The notes under the pieces were generated by a model, which did no database searches, was not told the origin of the DNA, and saw only the letters and a list, made by a program, of their open reading frames with translations. From NCBI GenBank assembly GCA_947167345.1, contig CAMVHR010000002.1, positions 1-64,000 of the forward strand: a stretch of 64,000 nucleotides of DNA, read 5' to 3'. Shown here one piece after another: positions 51,998 through 60,999 of this stretch. This DNA comes from an uncultured Treponema sp. GTDB lineage: Bacteria; Spirochaetota; Spirochaetia; Treponematales; Treponemataceae. The position numbers and the translations under genes are program-made. Every line of letters begins with the position of its first letter. The first letter of the stretch is position 1.

Positions 51998-52441
51998 ATG
52001 AAACTGTTTGATTTTTTTCATAAAAAAGTAAGTAATGCAGAATTAAATGTTGTTGCCAATGCAGATGTTTATAATACTTTTGATTATACACCTTTCTCTT
52101 GGTGGTTAGATTCTGTTCTTGAAAAGTCTTTACCTAATGAAACGGTTGCAATAAATTTTAATCTTTATGAAGATGGAAAAAGTCATTGGTCATTGGAATT
52201 TGTTGCTACATCAAGTTTTGATAAAGAGAATGATGATTGGGCATGTGATGAGCTTTTTACAACTCGTGACAATCCATTTAAATGGCAGGAAGATTGTGAT
52301 TTTAATCGAGCTTTGCATTTTGTAGAAGAAATTATTCGCCGTTATCTTGCAGAAGGTAAATATAAAGATGAACTTATACGTTATTCGGCAATCGGAGTTG
52401 GTTTTGTAGATGGTGATATTTTACTTGTGTATGAAAAATAA
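51998..52441 (+). CDS. Acidic 147-residue protein upstream of carB, unknown
   Basis: The protein has an N-terminal LFDFFHKK, a Trp-rich middle (TPFSWWLD, HWSLEFV, DDWACDELF) and a C-terminal hydrophobic strand (SAIGVGFVDGDILLVYEK). I recognise no family; the composition is like small cytosolic immunity-type proteins, but there is no toxin next to it. GAGG precedes the ATG. carB starts 26 bases after its stop with its own Shine-Dalgarno, so the two are probably co-transcribed. It is more AT-rich than carB. Confidence 0.65.
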   Translation: MKLFDFFHKKVSNAELNVVANADVYNTFDYTPFSWWLDSVLEKSLPNETVAINFNLYEDGKSHWSLEFVATSSFDKENDDWACDELFTTRDNPFKWQEDCDFNRALHFVEEIIRRYLAEGKYKDELIRYSAIGVGFVDGDILLVYEK

Positions 52442-52467
52442 ATAGGTTTTTAATAGGAGTAATATAA

Positions 52468-55400
52468 ATGAAAAGAACAGACATTAACAAAGTTATGATT
52501 ATTGGCTCAGGTCCGATTGTTATTGGTCAGGCTTGCGAATTTGACTATTCAGGAACTCAGGCTTGTAAAGCTTTGCGCGAACAGGGCTACAAGATTGTTC
52601 TTGTAAACTCAAACCCTGCTACAATCATGACAGACCCTGTTATGGCTGATGCAACATATATTGAGCCGCTTAATGTAGAGCGACTTTCTCAGATTATAGA
52701 CAAGGAACGTCCTGACGCACTTCTTCCAAACCTTGGAGGTCAGACAGGATTGAACCTTGCCTGTGAACTTAACAAGGCTGGGGTTCTTGATAAGTACGGT
52801 GTAAAGGTTATTGGTGTAAACCTTGATGCTATTGAACGTGGTGAAGACCGTGAGATTTTCAAGGAAACAATGCAGAAGCTTGGCATTGCAACACCTAAGA
52901 GCGACATTTGTCACACTGTTGAAGGTGCAGAAAAAATTGCTGCAGAAATAGGATTCCCTGTTGTTGTTCGCCCTGCTTACACAATGGGTGGACAGGGAGG
53001 TGGTTTCTGTTACAATGTTGAGGAACTTCGCAATATTGTTTCAAACGGACTTGATCTTTCAATGACGCATCAGTGTCTTATTGAACAGAGCATCCTTGGC
53101 TGGGAAGAACTTGAAGTTGAAGTTGTACGCGACAGTAAGAACCAGATGGTTGCAATCTGTTTTATAGAAAACATTGATGCCGTTGGCGTGCACACTGGAG
53201 ATTCTTTCTGTTCAGCTCCATTCTTGACAATTGATAAAGATTTGGAAGAACGCCTTAAGCGTGATGCGTTTAAGATTGTTGAATCTATCGGTGTAATCGG
53301 TGGAACAAACGTACAGTTTGCACATAATCCTAAAACTGGCGAAGTTGTGATTATTGAGATTAACCCTCGTACAAGCCGCTCTTCAGCCCTTGCCTCAAAG
53401 GCGACAGGATTTCCTATTGCTCTTATTTCTGCAAAGCTTGCTTCCGGTCTTACGTTGGATGAAATTCCTTACTGGCGCGACGGTACATTGGACAAGTATA
53501 CTCCAGGCGGAGCCCCAGACGGAGACTATGTTGTTCTTAAGTTTGCACGCTGGGCTTTTGAAAAATTCCGAGGTGCAGAAGATTCCCTTGGCACAAGCAT
53601 GAAGGCTGTTGGCGAAGTTATGGCAATCGGTAAGACTTTCAAGGAAACTTTCCAGAAAGCAATCCGCGGTCTTGAAAACGGACGTTCAGGTCTTGGCTTT
53701 GCAAAAGACTTTAACAAAAAGAGTGCTGAAGAACTTTGCGAAATGCTCAAAACTGCTAGTAGCGAAAGATATTTCCAGCTTTATGAGGCTTTGCGTAAAG
53801 GTGTTTCTGTTCAGAAGCTTCATGAAATTACTTATGTAAAAGAATACTTCCTTGAGCAGATGAAGGAACTTGTTGACCTTGAAGAAGAAATGCTCAAGAC
53901 TCCTGGACGCCTTCCTTCTGATGAGCTTTTGATTAAGGCCAAGAAAGACGGATTTAGCGATAAGTACATTTCAAAGATTTTGAAAATAAGCGAAAAGTCT
54001 GTACGTGACCGCCGCAAGGAACTTGGTGTACGAGAGGCTTGGCTTGCTGTTCCTGTCAGCGGCGTAGAAAATGCAAACTATTATTATTCTACATACAATT
54101 CAGAAGACAAGAGCGTAGCAACTGATAACAAGAAAAAGATAATGATTTTGGGCGGTGGACCTAACAGAATAGGTCAGGGTATTGAGTTTGACTACTGCTG
54201 CTGTCATGCGGCTATGCAGCTTAAGGATATGGGCTATGAGACAATCATAGTAAACTGTAACCCTGAAACTGTTTCTACAGACTACGATACTTCCGACAAG
54301 CTGTACTTTGAGCCTGTTACGACAGAAGATGTCTTGCAGATTTACGAAAAGGAAAAGCCTTTTGGTGTAATAGTTCAGTTTGGTGGACAGACTCCTCTCA
54401 ACATTGCACGTGAACTTCAGGAAAATGGCGTAAACATTCTTGGTACTTCAATTGATTCAATTGATATTGCAGAAGACCGTGACTTGTTCCGCAAGATGAT
54501 GGATAACCTTAACATTCCAATGCCTGAAAGCGGAATGGCTGTAGACTTTGACGAAGCAAAATCTATTGCAGATAAGATTGGATATCCGATTATGATTCGT
54601 CCTTCTTTTGTTCTTGGTGGACGGGGAATGGAAGTTATTTATGACGAGAAGAATCTTAAGGAATATGTAGAAAAGGCTGTAGGCGTAACGCCTGACCGTC
54701 CTCTGCTTATTGACCGCTTTCTTAAGAATGCCCTTGAATGTGAGGCTGATGCACTCGCTGATTCAACTCACGTTTACATTCCGGCAGTTATGGAACATGT
54801 TGAGCTTGCAGGCATTCACTCTGGAGACAGCGCTTGTGTACTCCCTCCTGTGAATATTCCTCAGAATAACCTTGATACAATCAAGGAGTATACAAAGAAG
54901 ATTGCAGAAAACCTGCACGTATGCGGTTTGATGAACATGCAGTACGCAATTGAAGACGGCAAGGTTTATGTAATTGAGGCAAACCCTCGTGCAAGCCGTA
55001 CTGTTCCTCTTGTTTCAAAAGTATGTGATACTCAGATGGCACGCCTTGCAACAAGAATGATGCTGGGCGAAAGTCTTGAAAGCCTTGGTCTTAAAGACAA
55101 AAAGATTCCGTATCATGGAGCAAAAGAGGCTGTCTTGCCATGGGCACGTTTCCCTGGAGTTGACCCAATCCTTGGACCTGAGATGCGTTCAACTGGTGAA
55201 GTTCTTGGTCTTGCAGAAAGCTTCCCTCTTGCATTCTATAAGGCTCAGGAAGCTGCCGGTAGTGAATTGCCACATGCACCTGCTGCATGGGAAAACAAAA
55301 AGGTTCTTATAAGCCTTAGCAACAAGGACAGTCAGAAAGAACAGGTTCTTGAAATCGGAAAGACTTTGAAGGATTTGGGCTTTACTCTGATTGCCACACA

Positions 55401-55716
55401 AGGAACAGCCGACTTCTACAATGAAAACGGAATAAAGTGTGATGTTGTGAACAAGATTGGTGGCGGTCGCCCAGATGTTGTGGATTTGATTATGAACAAG
55501 GAAGTCTGTCTTGTTATCAATACTCCAAAGGCTCAGCGTAATTATGCAGAAGACCGCAAGACTATACGCAAGGCTTGTTTAAAGTACAAGGTAAGCTACA
55601 TTACAACTCTCGCTGGCGCACTTGCTGCTGTTAAGGGCATTGAAAGCGTAAAGAATGGCAACGGTGGAGAAGGTGGAGTAAAGAGCTTGCAGGAATATCA
55701 TTCGTTGATAAAATAA
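52468..55716 (+). CDS. carB: Carbamoyl-phosphate synthase large subunit
   Basis: 1082 residues, full length. The first ATP-grasp half (IGSGPIVIGQACEFDYSGTQA, RPAYTMGGQGGGF, EINPRTSRSSALASKATG) makes carboxyphosphate and carbamate. The second half (LGGGPNRIGQGIEFDYCCCHA, RPSFVLGGRGMEVIY, EANPRASRTVPLVSK) makes carbamoyl phosphate. The C-terminal MGS domain (ISLSNKDSQKEQV to VSYITTLAGALAA) binds allosteric effectors. AGGAG precedes the ATG. Its partner carA is separate at 37.6-39.0 kb in opposite orientation. Confidence 0.98.
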   Translation: MKRTDINKVMIIGSGPIVIGQACEFDYSGTQACKALREQGYKIVLVNSNPATIMTDPVMADATYIEPLNVERLSQIIDKERPDALLPNLGGQTGLNLACELNKAGVLDKYGVKVIGVNLDAIERGEDREIFKETMQKLGIATPKSDICHTVEGAEKIAAEIGFPVVVRPAYTMGGQGGGFCYNVEELRNIVSNGLDLSMTHQCLIEQSILGWEELEVEVVRDSKNQMVAICFIENIDAVGVHTGDSFCSAPFLTIDKDLEERLKRDAFKIVESIGVIGGTNVQFAHNPKTGEVVIIEINPRTSRSSALASKATGFPIALISAKLASGLTLDEIPYWRDGTLDKYTPGGAPDGDYVVLKFARWAFEKFRGAEDSLGTSMKAVGEVMAIGKTFKETFQKAIRGLENGRSGLGFAKDFNKKSAEELCEMLKTASSERYFQLYEALRKGVSVQKLHEITYVKEYFLEQMKELVDLEEEMLKTPGRLPSDELLIKAKKDGFSDKYISKILKISEKSVRDRRKELGVREAWLAVPVSGVENANYYYSTYNSEDKSVATDNKKKIMILGGGPNRIGQGIEFDYCCCHAAMQLKDMGYETIIVNCNPETVSTDYDTSDKLYFEPVTTEDVLQIYEKEKPFGVIVQFGGQTPLNIARELQENGVNILGTSIDSIDIAEDRDLFRKMMDNLNIPMPESGMAVDFDEAKSIADKIGYPIMIRPSFVLGGRGMEVIYDEKNLKEYVEKAVGVTPDRPLLIDRFLKNALECEADALADSTHVYIPAVMEHVELAGIHSGDSACVLPPVNIPQNNLDTIKEYTKKIAENLHVCGLMNMQYAIEDGKVYVIEANPRASRTVPLVSKVCDTQMARLATRMMLGESLESLGLKDKKIPYHGAKEAVLPWARFPGVDPILGPEMRSTGEVLGLAESFPLAFYKAQEAAGSELPHAPAAWENKKVLISLSNKDSQKEQVLEIGKTLKDLGFTLIATQGTADFYNENGIKCDVVNKIGGGRPDVVDLIMNKEVCLVINTPKAQRNYAEDRKTIRKACLKYKVSYITTLAGALAAVKGIESVKNGNGGEGGVKSLQEYHSLIK

Positions 55717-55734
55717 AATTTGCTTATAAGCATA

Positions 55735-55772
55735 AAAAAAGCCAATCTGATTTATTTCAGATTGGCTTTTTG
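55735..55772 (+). terminator. Terminator after carB
   Basis: AAAAGCCAATCTGA and TCAGATTGGCTTTT form a 14-bp stem with a 6-base loop and T5. Confidence 0.95.
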
Positions 55773-55940
55773 ATGTTTAACTACTGAATATAAAAATTCT
55801 GCTATTTTTCCTGCTGTTCTGTTGCAGTGCTCTTTGCGGGCTCAAAGGCAATGTACATTCATCCCAGTTTTGTTGACAGATTGAAAAATTCTGCTAAAAT
55901 GTAGATATAACATAGCCTTATTTGCGGTAGGAGAATCTTT

Positions 55941-57157
55941 ATGGAAAGAATACTAAAAGTTAGCTTAAAATTGGGGGGGGGGTAACCCTTTGTTTAATAT
56001 TCAGCGTTTTTAGCCTGCTGGCAAGTCTTTTCCTTGTTTCCTGTGCTGGAGGTGCGACGAGTGCCAAGACTACTGGTACTAGCGGTCTTTGTGTACGCGT
56101 GCCAAAGACATCATCTCAAAGCCGTGCCGCACAGTATAATGTTTCAGACCTTGAAGTTTTTACCGTAATTGTAGATTCTGGACGCTTTTCCACGTCAAAA
56201 TCTTGCGGACAGGGTGAAACCCTTGAATTTACAGACCTTCCTGTAGGGCGTTACAATGTGACGGCTATTGCAAAAAAGTCTGACGGAACCGTAACTGGCA
56301 GAGGTTCTGCATCTGTAGACATTGAAGCCGATGTAGTTAAAAACGTTACAATAGTCATTCACCGCCTTAATCATTATACAATTCAGGTTTATGATGCTGT
56401 GGGAACTACTCCTGCTTCTGTAGAAGTCAGCGACGGCGAAAAACTTTCAAAACCTGCAACACCTCCTTCCCCTGGAACAGACTATGAATTTGGAGGCTGG
56501 TTTGTCGGTACTTCTACTGCAACAGGTGTAACATATTCTGCTGCGGCATACGATTTTGACGCGCCTGTAACGTCAGAATTTTCTCTTTATGCAAAATGGG
56601 TATATAAAACTGCTACTTTCACTGGAAGCCTTTCAAGTTTCATAAACACTACATTTAAGGCAAATACTAAAGCTACGCCTTATAATATCCAACTTACAGG
56701 GCTTAGCAATACCGATTTGGCAGCTGTTGCCGCTCAGGTTGCGTCTAAGGGTGTTTACATAAATCTAGACCTGTCATCATGTACTGGCATAAATCATACT
56801 GGTAACAATACGTTTGATGCTTCTTCCAATGAAAGTCTTGCAGGGCTTGCTACGTATTTGACGGGAATTTCTCTTCCTCCGAATGCAAAAATAGGAAACT
56901 GGGCATTCAAGGGATGTTCAAACCTTTCTGGAACAATATCAATTCCTGCCGGATGTATATGTATTGGGCGTCAGGCATTCAAGGATACTGGCATCTCAGG
57001 ATACACTGATGGTGGCGGTGCCCGTATATGGCAGCGTGTAGATGCTGGGGCTAACAGCTGGGTAGGCGGATGGGAATGCTATCTGGTTGAGTCTCATGTA
57101 TTGGATGGAATAAATGCGGACGGCAACTATTATTATGCTCCTTCCGGCTCATACTAA
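55941..57157 (+). CDS. BspA-like surface lipoprotein, currently out of frame (G10 switch)
   Basis: TAGGAGA and an ATG at 55941 open MERILKVSLKLG, then G10 leads into a TAA at 55983. With 11 (or 8) Gs the frame continues through a hydrophobic leader to a lipobox (LFLVSCAGG) and then the 352-residue ORF of the track. The mature part has an InlB B-repeat-like domain (DYEFGGWFVGTST to EFSLYAKWVY). It ends in BspA-type leucine-rich repeats (GNWAFKGCSNLSGTISIP, IGRQAFKDTGISGY). The track's GTG at 56099 would give a protein without a signal. It is probably a surface adhesin, OFF in this clone. Confidence 0.85.
55973..55982. repeat. Homopolymeric G10 tract in a signal peptide
   Basis: Ten consecutive Gs follow codon 10 of the lipoprotein. 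The reading frame of the mature protein is restored by +1 or -2 Gs. It is the only G-run of this length in the window. Confidence 0.95.
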
Positions 57158-57206
57158 CTGCTGTTTCCAAAAGACTTGTTGACGAAATGTCTGTAAAATC
57201 TTGATA
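57158..57206 (+). other. Remnant of a histidine-phosphatase coding region
   Basis: TGCTGTTTCCAAAAGACTTG here is identical to a stretch of the phosphatase gene at 61485. It reads AVSKRLVDE in both before the sequences diverge. It directly follows the lipoprotein stop. Confidence 0.6.
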
Positions 57207-57221
57207 GAACAGTAATGATAA

Positions 57222-57269
57222 ATAAAAATCCCTGTACATTCAGCAAATAAATGTGCAGGGATTTTTATT
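57222..57269 (+). terminator. Terminator after the lipoprotein
   Basis: AAAATCCCTGTACATT and AATGTGCAGGGATTTT pair over 16 bp (one G-T) with a 9-base loop and flanking T-run. Confidence 0.9.
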
Positions 57270-57319
57270 ATAAGGATATCAACTTCTTCATATATGGAAA
57301 ATTCGTCTGCAAAAATTCG

Positions 57320-57515
57320 TTATCTACGAATCATCTCTTTTAAATGTATTCTCAGCTTTGCAAGTTCTTCATCGATTACGCTGTCTATTTTTGTAAAGAG
57401 GCTGTCATCGCCTGAAAATTCTCGCGGGGTGTAAAAGAAAGTTGCTGGCGTTATGTTGAAAATGACGCACAATGCATCTAGAAGATGAGATAAGCATCTT
57501 GATTTGCCGAATCTA
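57320..57515 (-). pseudogene. C-terminal fragment of an XRE-family regulator
   Basis: The minus strand reads LDALCVIFNITPATFFYTPREF to KIDSVIDEELAKLRIHLKEMIRR and then a stop. This is the typical end of small helix-turn-helix regulators with a coiled tail. The DNA-binding half is not recoverable in frame further upstream. It lies just after the intact XRE gene on the same strand and may be a decayed neighbour or duplicate. Confidence 0.6.
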
Positions 57516-57577
57516 TAATCTCTTTTGAGAGCTTCTCATTTTTGACCACTACTTCTGGTTATGCTGTGAGTTTTATT

Positions 57578-57883
57578 TTATGAATGCTCTGATAATTTTT
57601 TTTGTAATAACTCAGGAAAATCATTTTTTAAAAGTTCATCTAACACTTTTATGATTTCATTTTTTGATTTTGATGCATTACGTAAAAAAAGATCTGCTGG
57701 ATGAATGCCCAATGCATTCGCTATATTTATAATTCTATCAAATGACGGTTTTGTACTACCAGCTTCAATCTGTCCTATTAAGCCGTTTGTACAGTCTGCA
57801 CCTATTGCAAGTTGGCTTTGGGAAAGTTTTTTTTGTTCCCTGTAAAATTTTACGTTTAATCTGAATATTTCAAAATAATCCAT
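57578..57883 (-). CDS. XRE-family helix-turn-helix regulator
   Basis: 101 residues from the chosen ATG at 57883. The helix-turn-helix is at about 6-62 (FRLNVKFYREQKKLSQSQLAIGADCTNGLIGQIEAGSTKPSFDRIINIANALGI), followed by a Lys-rich helical tail. The ORF track extends 15 codons upstream into the operator region. Three copies of a TTAGTTTYACTAAG-like site lie between it and the divergent MBOAT gene, so it probably represses itself and the acyltransferase operon. Confidence 0.85.
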   Translation of the reverse strand: MDYFEIFRLNVKFYREQKKLSQSQLAIGADCTNGLIGQIEAGSTKPSFDRIINIANALGIHPADLFLRNASKSKNEIIKVLDELLKNDFPELLQKKLSEHS

Positions 57884-57918
57884 AAATTCAAGTCTAAATA
57901 AGAATTTTACTTGATTTT

Positions 57919-57993
57919 TTAGTTTCACTAAGATAATATAATCTATGTTTTAGTCATTCTAAGTGAAAAACATTGATTTTTAGTTTTACTAAG
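57919..57993. promoter_or_regulatory. Three operator-like repeats between XRE and MBOAT genes
   Basis: TTAGTTTCACTAAG at 57919, CTAAGTGAAAA (inverted) at 57959 and TTAGTTTTACTAAG at 57980. The two direct copies differ at one base. This is a typical multi-site operator for a divergent regulator. Confidence 0.75.
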
Positions 57994-58022
57994 TTTGTAC
58001 TATTTTTTAAAGGGTTTTTATT

Positions 58023-59426
58023 TTGCTGTTTAATTCTATTCAATTCCTGATTTTCTTTCCTATAACGGTTCTGACTTATTTTCTATTACCAAAAAAATGT
58101 AAAAATCTATGGCTATTGTTTGCAAGTTACATATTCTATATGGGGTGGAATGTAAGATATTCTCTCTTACTTATATTTTCGACAGCAGTATCTTTTTTTG
58201 CTTCACTTATTATAGAAAGACAAAGACACAAAAAAGCAAAAACAGTTCTCATCATTGCAATTATAATTATTTTCTCTCTGATTTTTTATTTTAAATATTT
58301 GAACTTTGTAATTTCTCTTATAAATCCTTCTGCACCGAAATTTGATATCATTCTTCCCGTAGGAATATCATTCTTCACTTTTCAAGCAACTGGGTACATG
58401 ATTGATGTTTACAGAGGTGATATAAAAGCGGAGCATAATTTTATGAAATATGCGCTTTTTGTTTCATTTTTTCCACAATTAGTAGCAGGACCAATTGAGC
58501 GAAGTCGCAACCTTCTTACACAATTGGACAAGACTTACTATTTTGAGTTTGAACGTATAAAGCACGGAATTTTTATAATGCTTTACGGTTATTTCCTTAA
58601 AATGTGCATTGCTGACAGGGCTGCAATACTTGTAGATTTTGTTTATTCAAATGATATGGCTACAGGAGTTCAAATAGCTTTTGCGACTTTTATATTCTCA
58701 TTCCAAATTTACTGCGATTTTGCAGGATACTCAACAATTGCAATAGGGGCATCTAAAATACTCGGTATAAATTTAATGCAAAATTTCAGTGCTCCTTATT
58801 TTGCTTTTTCGTTCAAAGACTTTTGGCATCGATGGCATATATCTCTTTCAACATGGTTTCGTGACTATCTCTACATTCCTCTTGGAGGAAGTCGAAAAGG
58901 AAGAATTCGAAAAAAATTAAATATATTAATTGTCATGCTTATAAGTGGGCTATGGCACGGAGCTGGGCTTCAGTTTATTGCATGGGGATTTTTTAATGGT
59001 GTTTTTCAACTTTTTGATGATTTGACTCTTAAAGTCCGTGAAAAAGTTCCGAAGATTGTTCAGATTTCATTTACTTTTGTTCTTTTATGCCTATGTTGGC
59101 TTTTTTTTCGTGCAACATCTCTTTCAATAGCAATATGTAATTTAAAAAAGATTATTTATAACCCAGAATTTACTTCTCTTGTAAAAAATATAGTAGATAA
59201 ATATGGAATGAACGAACGCGAAATGCTTTTTCTTCTTATAAGTATAGTTCTGCTAATGATTATTGATTTTTACAAATATAAAGGTGTCAGTTTACAAGAA
59301 AAATTATTTTCAAAAAAATGGTATGTTCAAACCGCTTTTTTTGTTGTTGGCATTACCGTTATAGCCGTGTTCGGGGTTTGGGGAGCTGGTTATAACGCAG
59401 CAAATTTCATTTATTTTCAGTTTTAA
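58023..59426 (+). CDS. MBOAT O-acyltransferase, AlgI/DltB-like
   Basis: 467 residues with about ten helices. The family start LFNSIQFLIFFPITVLTYFLLP, the VGISFFTFQATGYMIDVYRG and LVAGPIERS motifs and the catalytic histidine region LISGLWHGAGLQFIAWG are intact. It transfers acyl (usually acetyl) groups across the inner membrane for an extracytoplasmic polysaccharide. The start is TTG; AAAGGG lies about 10 bases upstream. The gene is clearly more AT-rich than the surrounding metabolic genes, suggesting transfer. It is followed after 18 bases by its SGNH-like partner. Confidence 0.93.
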   Translation: MLFNSIQFLIFFPITVLTYFLLPKKCKNLWLLFASYIFYMGWNVRYSLLLIFSTAVSFFASLIIERQRHKKAKTVLIIAIIIIFSLIFYFKYLNFVISLINPSAPKFDIILPVGISFFTFQATGYMIDVYRGDIKAEHNFMKYALFVSFFPQLVAGPIERSRNLLTQLDKTYYFEFERIKHGIFIMLYGYFLKMCIADRAAILVDFVYSNDMATGVQIAFATFIFSFQIYCDFAGYSTIAIGASKILGINLMQNFSAPYFAFSFKDFWHRWHISLSTWFRDYLYIPLGGSRKGRIRKKLNILIVMLISGLWHGAGLQFIAWGFFNGVFQLFDDLTLKVREKVPKIVQISFTFVLLCLCWLFFRATSLSIAICNLKKIIYNPEFTSLVKNIVDKYGMNEREMLFLLISIVLLMIIDFYKYKGVSLQEKLFSKKWYVQTAFFVVGITVIAVFGVWGAGYNAANFIYFQF

Positions 59427-59444
59427 AGAACAAAGAAGGTTAAT

Positions 59445-60710
59445 ATGAAAAACAAAATGAAAATTAAAAGAATCCTAAAAACTATAATCACGATTATTTT
59501 TACATTTCTTTCTATTTATTTTATATCAATATGTTTTGCTAGGAATGGAAACAACAGAAAATATCACACCTTTACAAAAAGTAAAACAGACTATGATGTT
59601 CTTTTTTTTGGGACGAGTCATGTACTTAATGCAATTGCACCTATGCAACTTTGGAATGAATATGGTATAACAAGTTATAATCTTGGATACCATGGATGTG
59701 GAATTGTAAAAACTTATTACTTATTGCAAATTGCACTAAAATACCATAAACCAAAGATTGCTGTTTTTGACATTTTTACAATCGACATTACTTCAAAAAC
59801 TCCAGAAGCAGAACTTTCCCATGAATTAGGACTATTTCATGAAACATTCGATCCTTTCCCGCTTTCTAAAATAAAGATTAATGCTATTAATGATATATTT
59901 TCTGATACACGAAACAGGATGGAACTTTACTTCCCGTTTTATTTATATCATAATAGATGGACTGAAATTACCCCTCTTGAATTTGCAAAAGATTTTGGGC
60001 GAAAATATATTGTCTATTTTAAACCCTTTGAAACAAAGGGAATGGAATTACGAATAGGGATAAAAGGCAATCAATCTTTTAATATTCCTGAGAAAAATTC
60101 TTATATTGGGCAAGAATCTGTCGGAATGCAATATTCAAAGAAAATCATTGAATATTGTAAGGCAAAAGGTATTATCCCTGTTTTTATGTTTATTCCATAT
60201 TCTGCACAAGAATCTCTCTTTGAATGGCGAAATGCATTTAAAAAAATTCTAGAAGAAGAAAATGTATCTTTTTGTGACATGACAAATGGAATTGTAAATT
60301 TTGATATAGATCAATATGATTTAAATTCTCATTTAAATCCCAGTGGTGCCAAAAAAGTTACTGACATGATTGGTAAGTTCCTTATAAAAAATTATGACCT
60401 TGAAACTCATAAAAATGAACTGGAGTTCAAAAACTGGGAATCAGATTACAAGCGATATGTAAAATATATTCAGAAAAAAATATGTGAGCAAAATGACTTC
60501 AAAAATCTTCTAGTGATGCTCAACAACGATGAGGTATTTGCTAAAATTGAAGCGAAAAATACTGTAAGTTTTGATCAGATTGAAAAAGAATTGATTTTTG
60601 AAAATACGAGTGAAATTATTTTTGAAGATAATGATAATATTTTATCTGAAATAAAAGTGAGTATTTATTCAAAAGAAGATAAATCTCTTCTTTGCGAAAA
60701 GACTTTTTGA
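59445..60710 (+). CDS. SGNH-like acyl-transfer partner (AlgJ/AlgX/DltD type)
   Basis: 421 residues with one N-terminal TM anchor (about 10-30) and an extracytoplasmic SGNH-fold domain. The nucleophile block is FFGTSHVLNAI, and DLNSHLNPSGAKKVTDMIGKFL supplies the Asp/His pair. The last about 100 residues form a separate mixed domain. Together with the MBOAT protein it should acylate a surface polysaccharide in the periplasm. It is as AT-rich as its partner. Confidence 0.85.
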   Translation: MKNKMKIKRILKTIITIIFTFLSIYFISICFARNGNNRKYHTFTKSKTDYDVLFFGTSHVLNAIAPMQLWNEYGITSYNLGYHGCGIVKTYYLLQIALKYHKPKIAVFDIFTIDITSKTPEAELSHELGLFHETFDPFPLSKIKINAINDIFSDTRNRMELYFPFYLYHNRWTEITPLEFAKDFGRKYIVYFKPFETKGMELRIGIKGNQSFNIPEKNSYIGQESVGMQYSKKIIEYCKAKGIIPVFMFIPYSAQESLFEWRNAFKKILEEENVSFCDMTNGIVNFDIDQYDLNSHLNPSGAKKVTDMIGKFLIKNYDLETHKNELEFKNWESDYKRYVKYIQKKICEQNDFKNLLVMLNNDEVFAKIEAKNTVSFDQIEKELIFENTSEIIFEDNDNILSEIKVSIYSKEDKSLLCEKTF

Positions 60711-60999
60711 GAATAAGTAATTTACAGATGTTTTTATTTTATAAATAAATTCTCAGCTACAATTCTTTTTAGAAGTATTCTGCCTACTTAGTGAAGTTAA
60801 TCCATACGTTGTAATCAAGGTTCCGAGAATTACAAGTTTTTGGCTTTAAAAGAATTGTATATAACTCTATTTGCAAAATTGAATGTTTTATAGTTTTTGA
60901 GGAATAGAAAGACTGTAATCTTATTTTCATGCAAGATAGCTCCTGTTAAAAGAAGCTTTTTTATAGAAACAACAAATTTCTTGTGCTATAATATGCGAT
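60711..60999. other. AT-rich gene-free interval
   Basis: No ORF, RNA gene or strong terminator is visible. The only signal is an extended -10 (TGC-TATAAT, 60984-60992) ending 7 bases before the ATG at 61000. Confidence 0.6.
60984..60992 (+). promoter_or_regulatory. Extended -10 before the AAA-like remnant
   Basis: TGC-TATAAT is a perfect extended -10, 7 bases before an ATG without Shine-Dalgarno. Confidence 0.6.
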
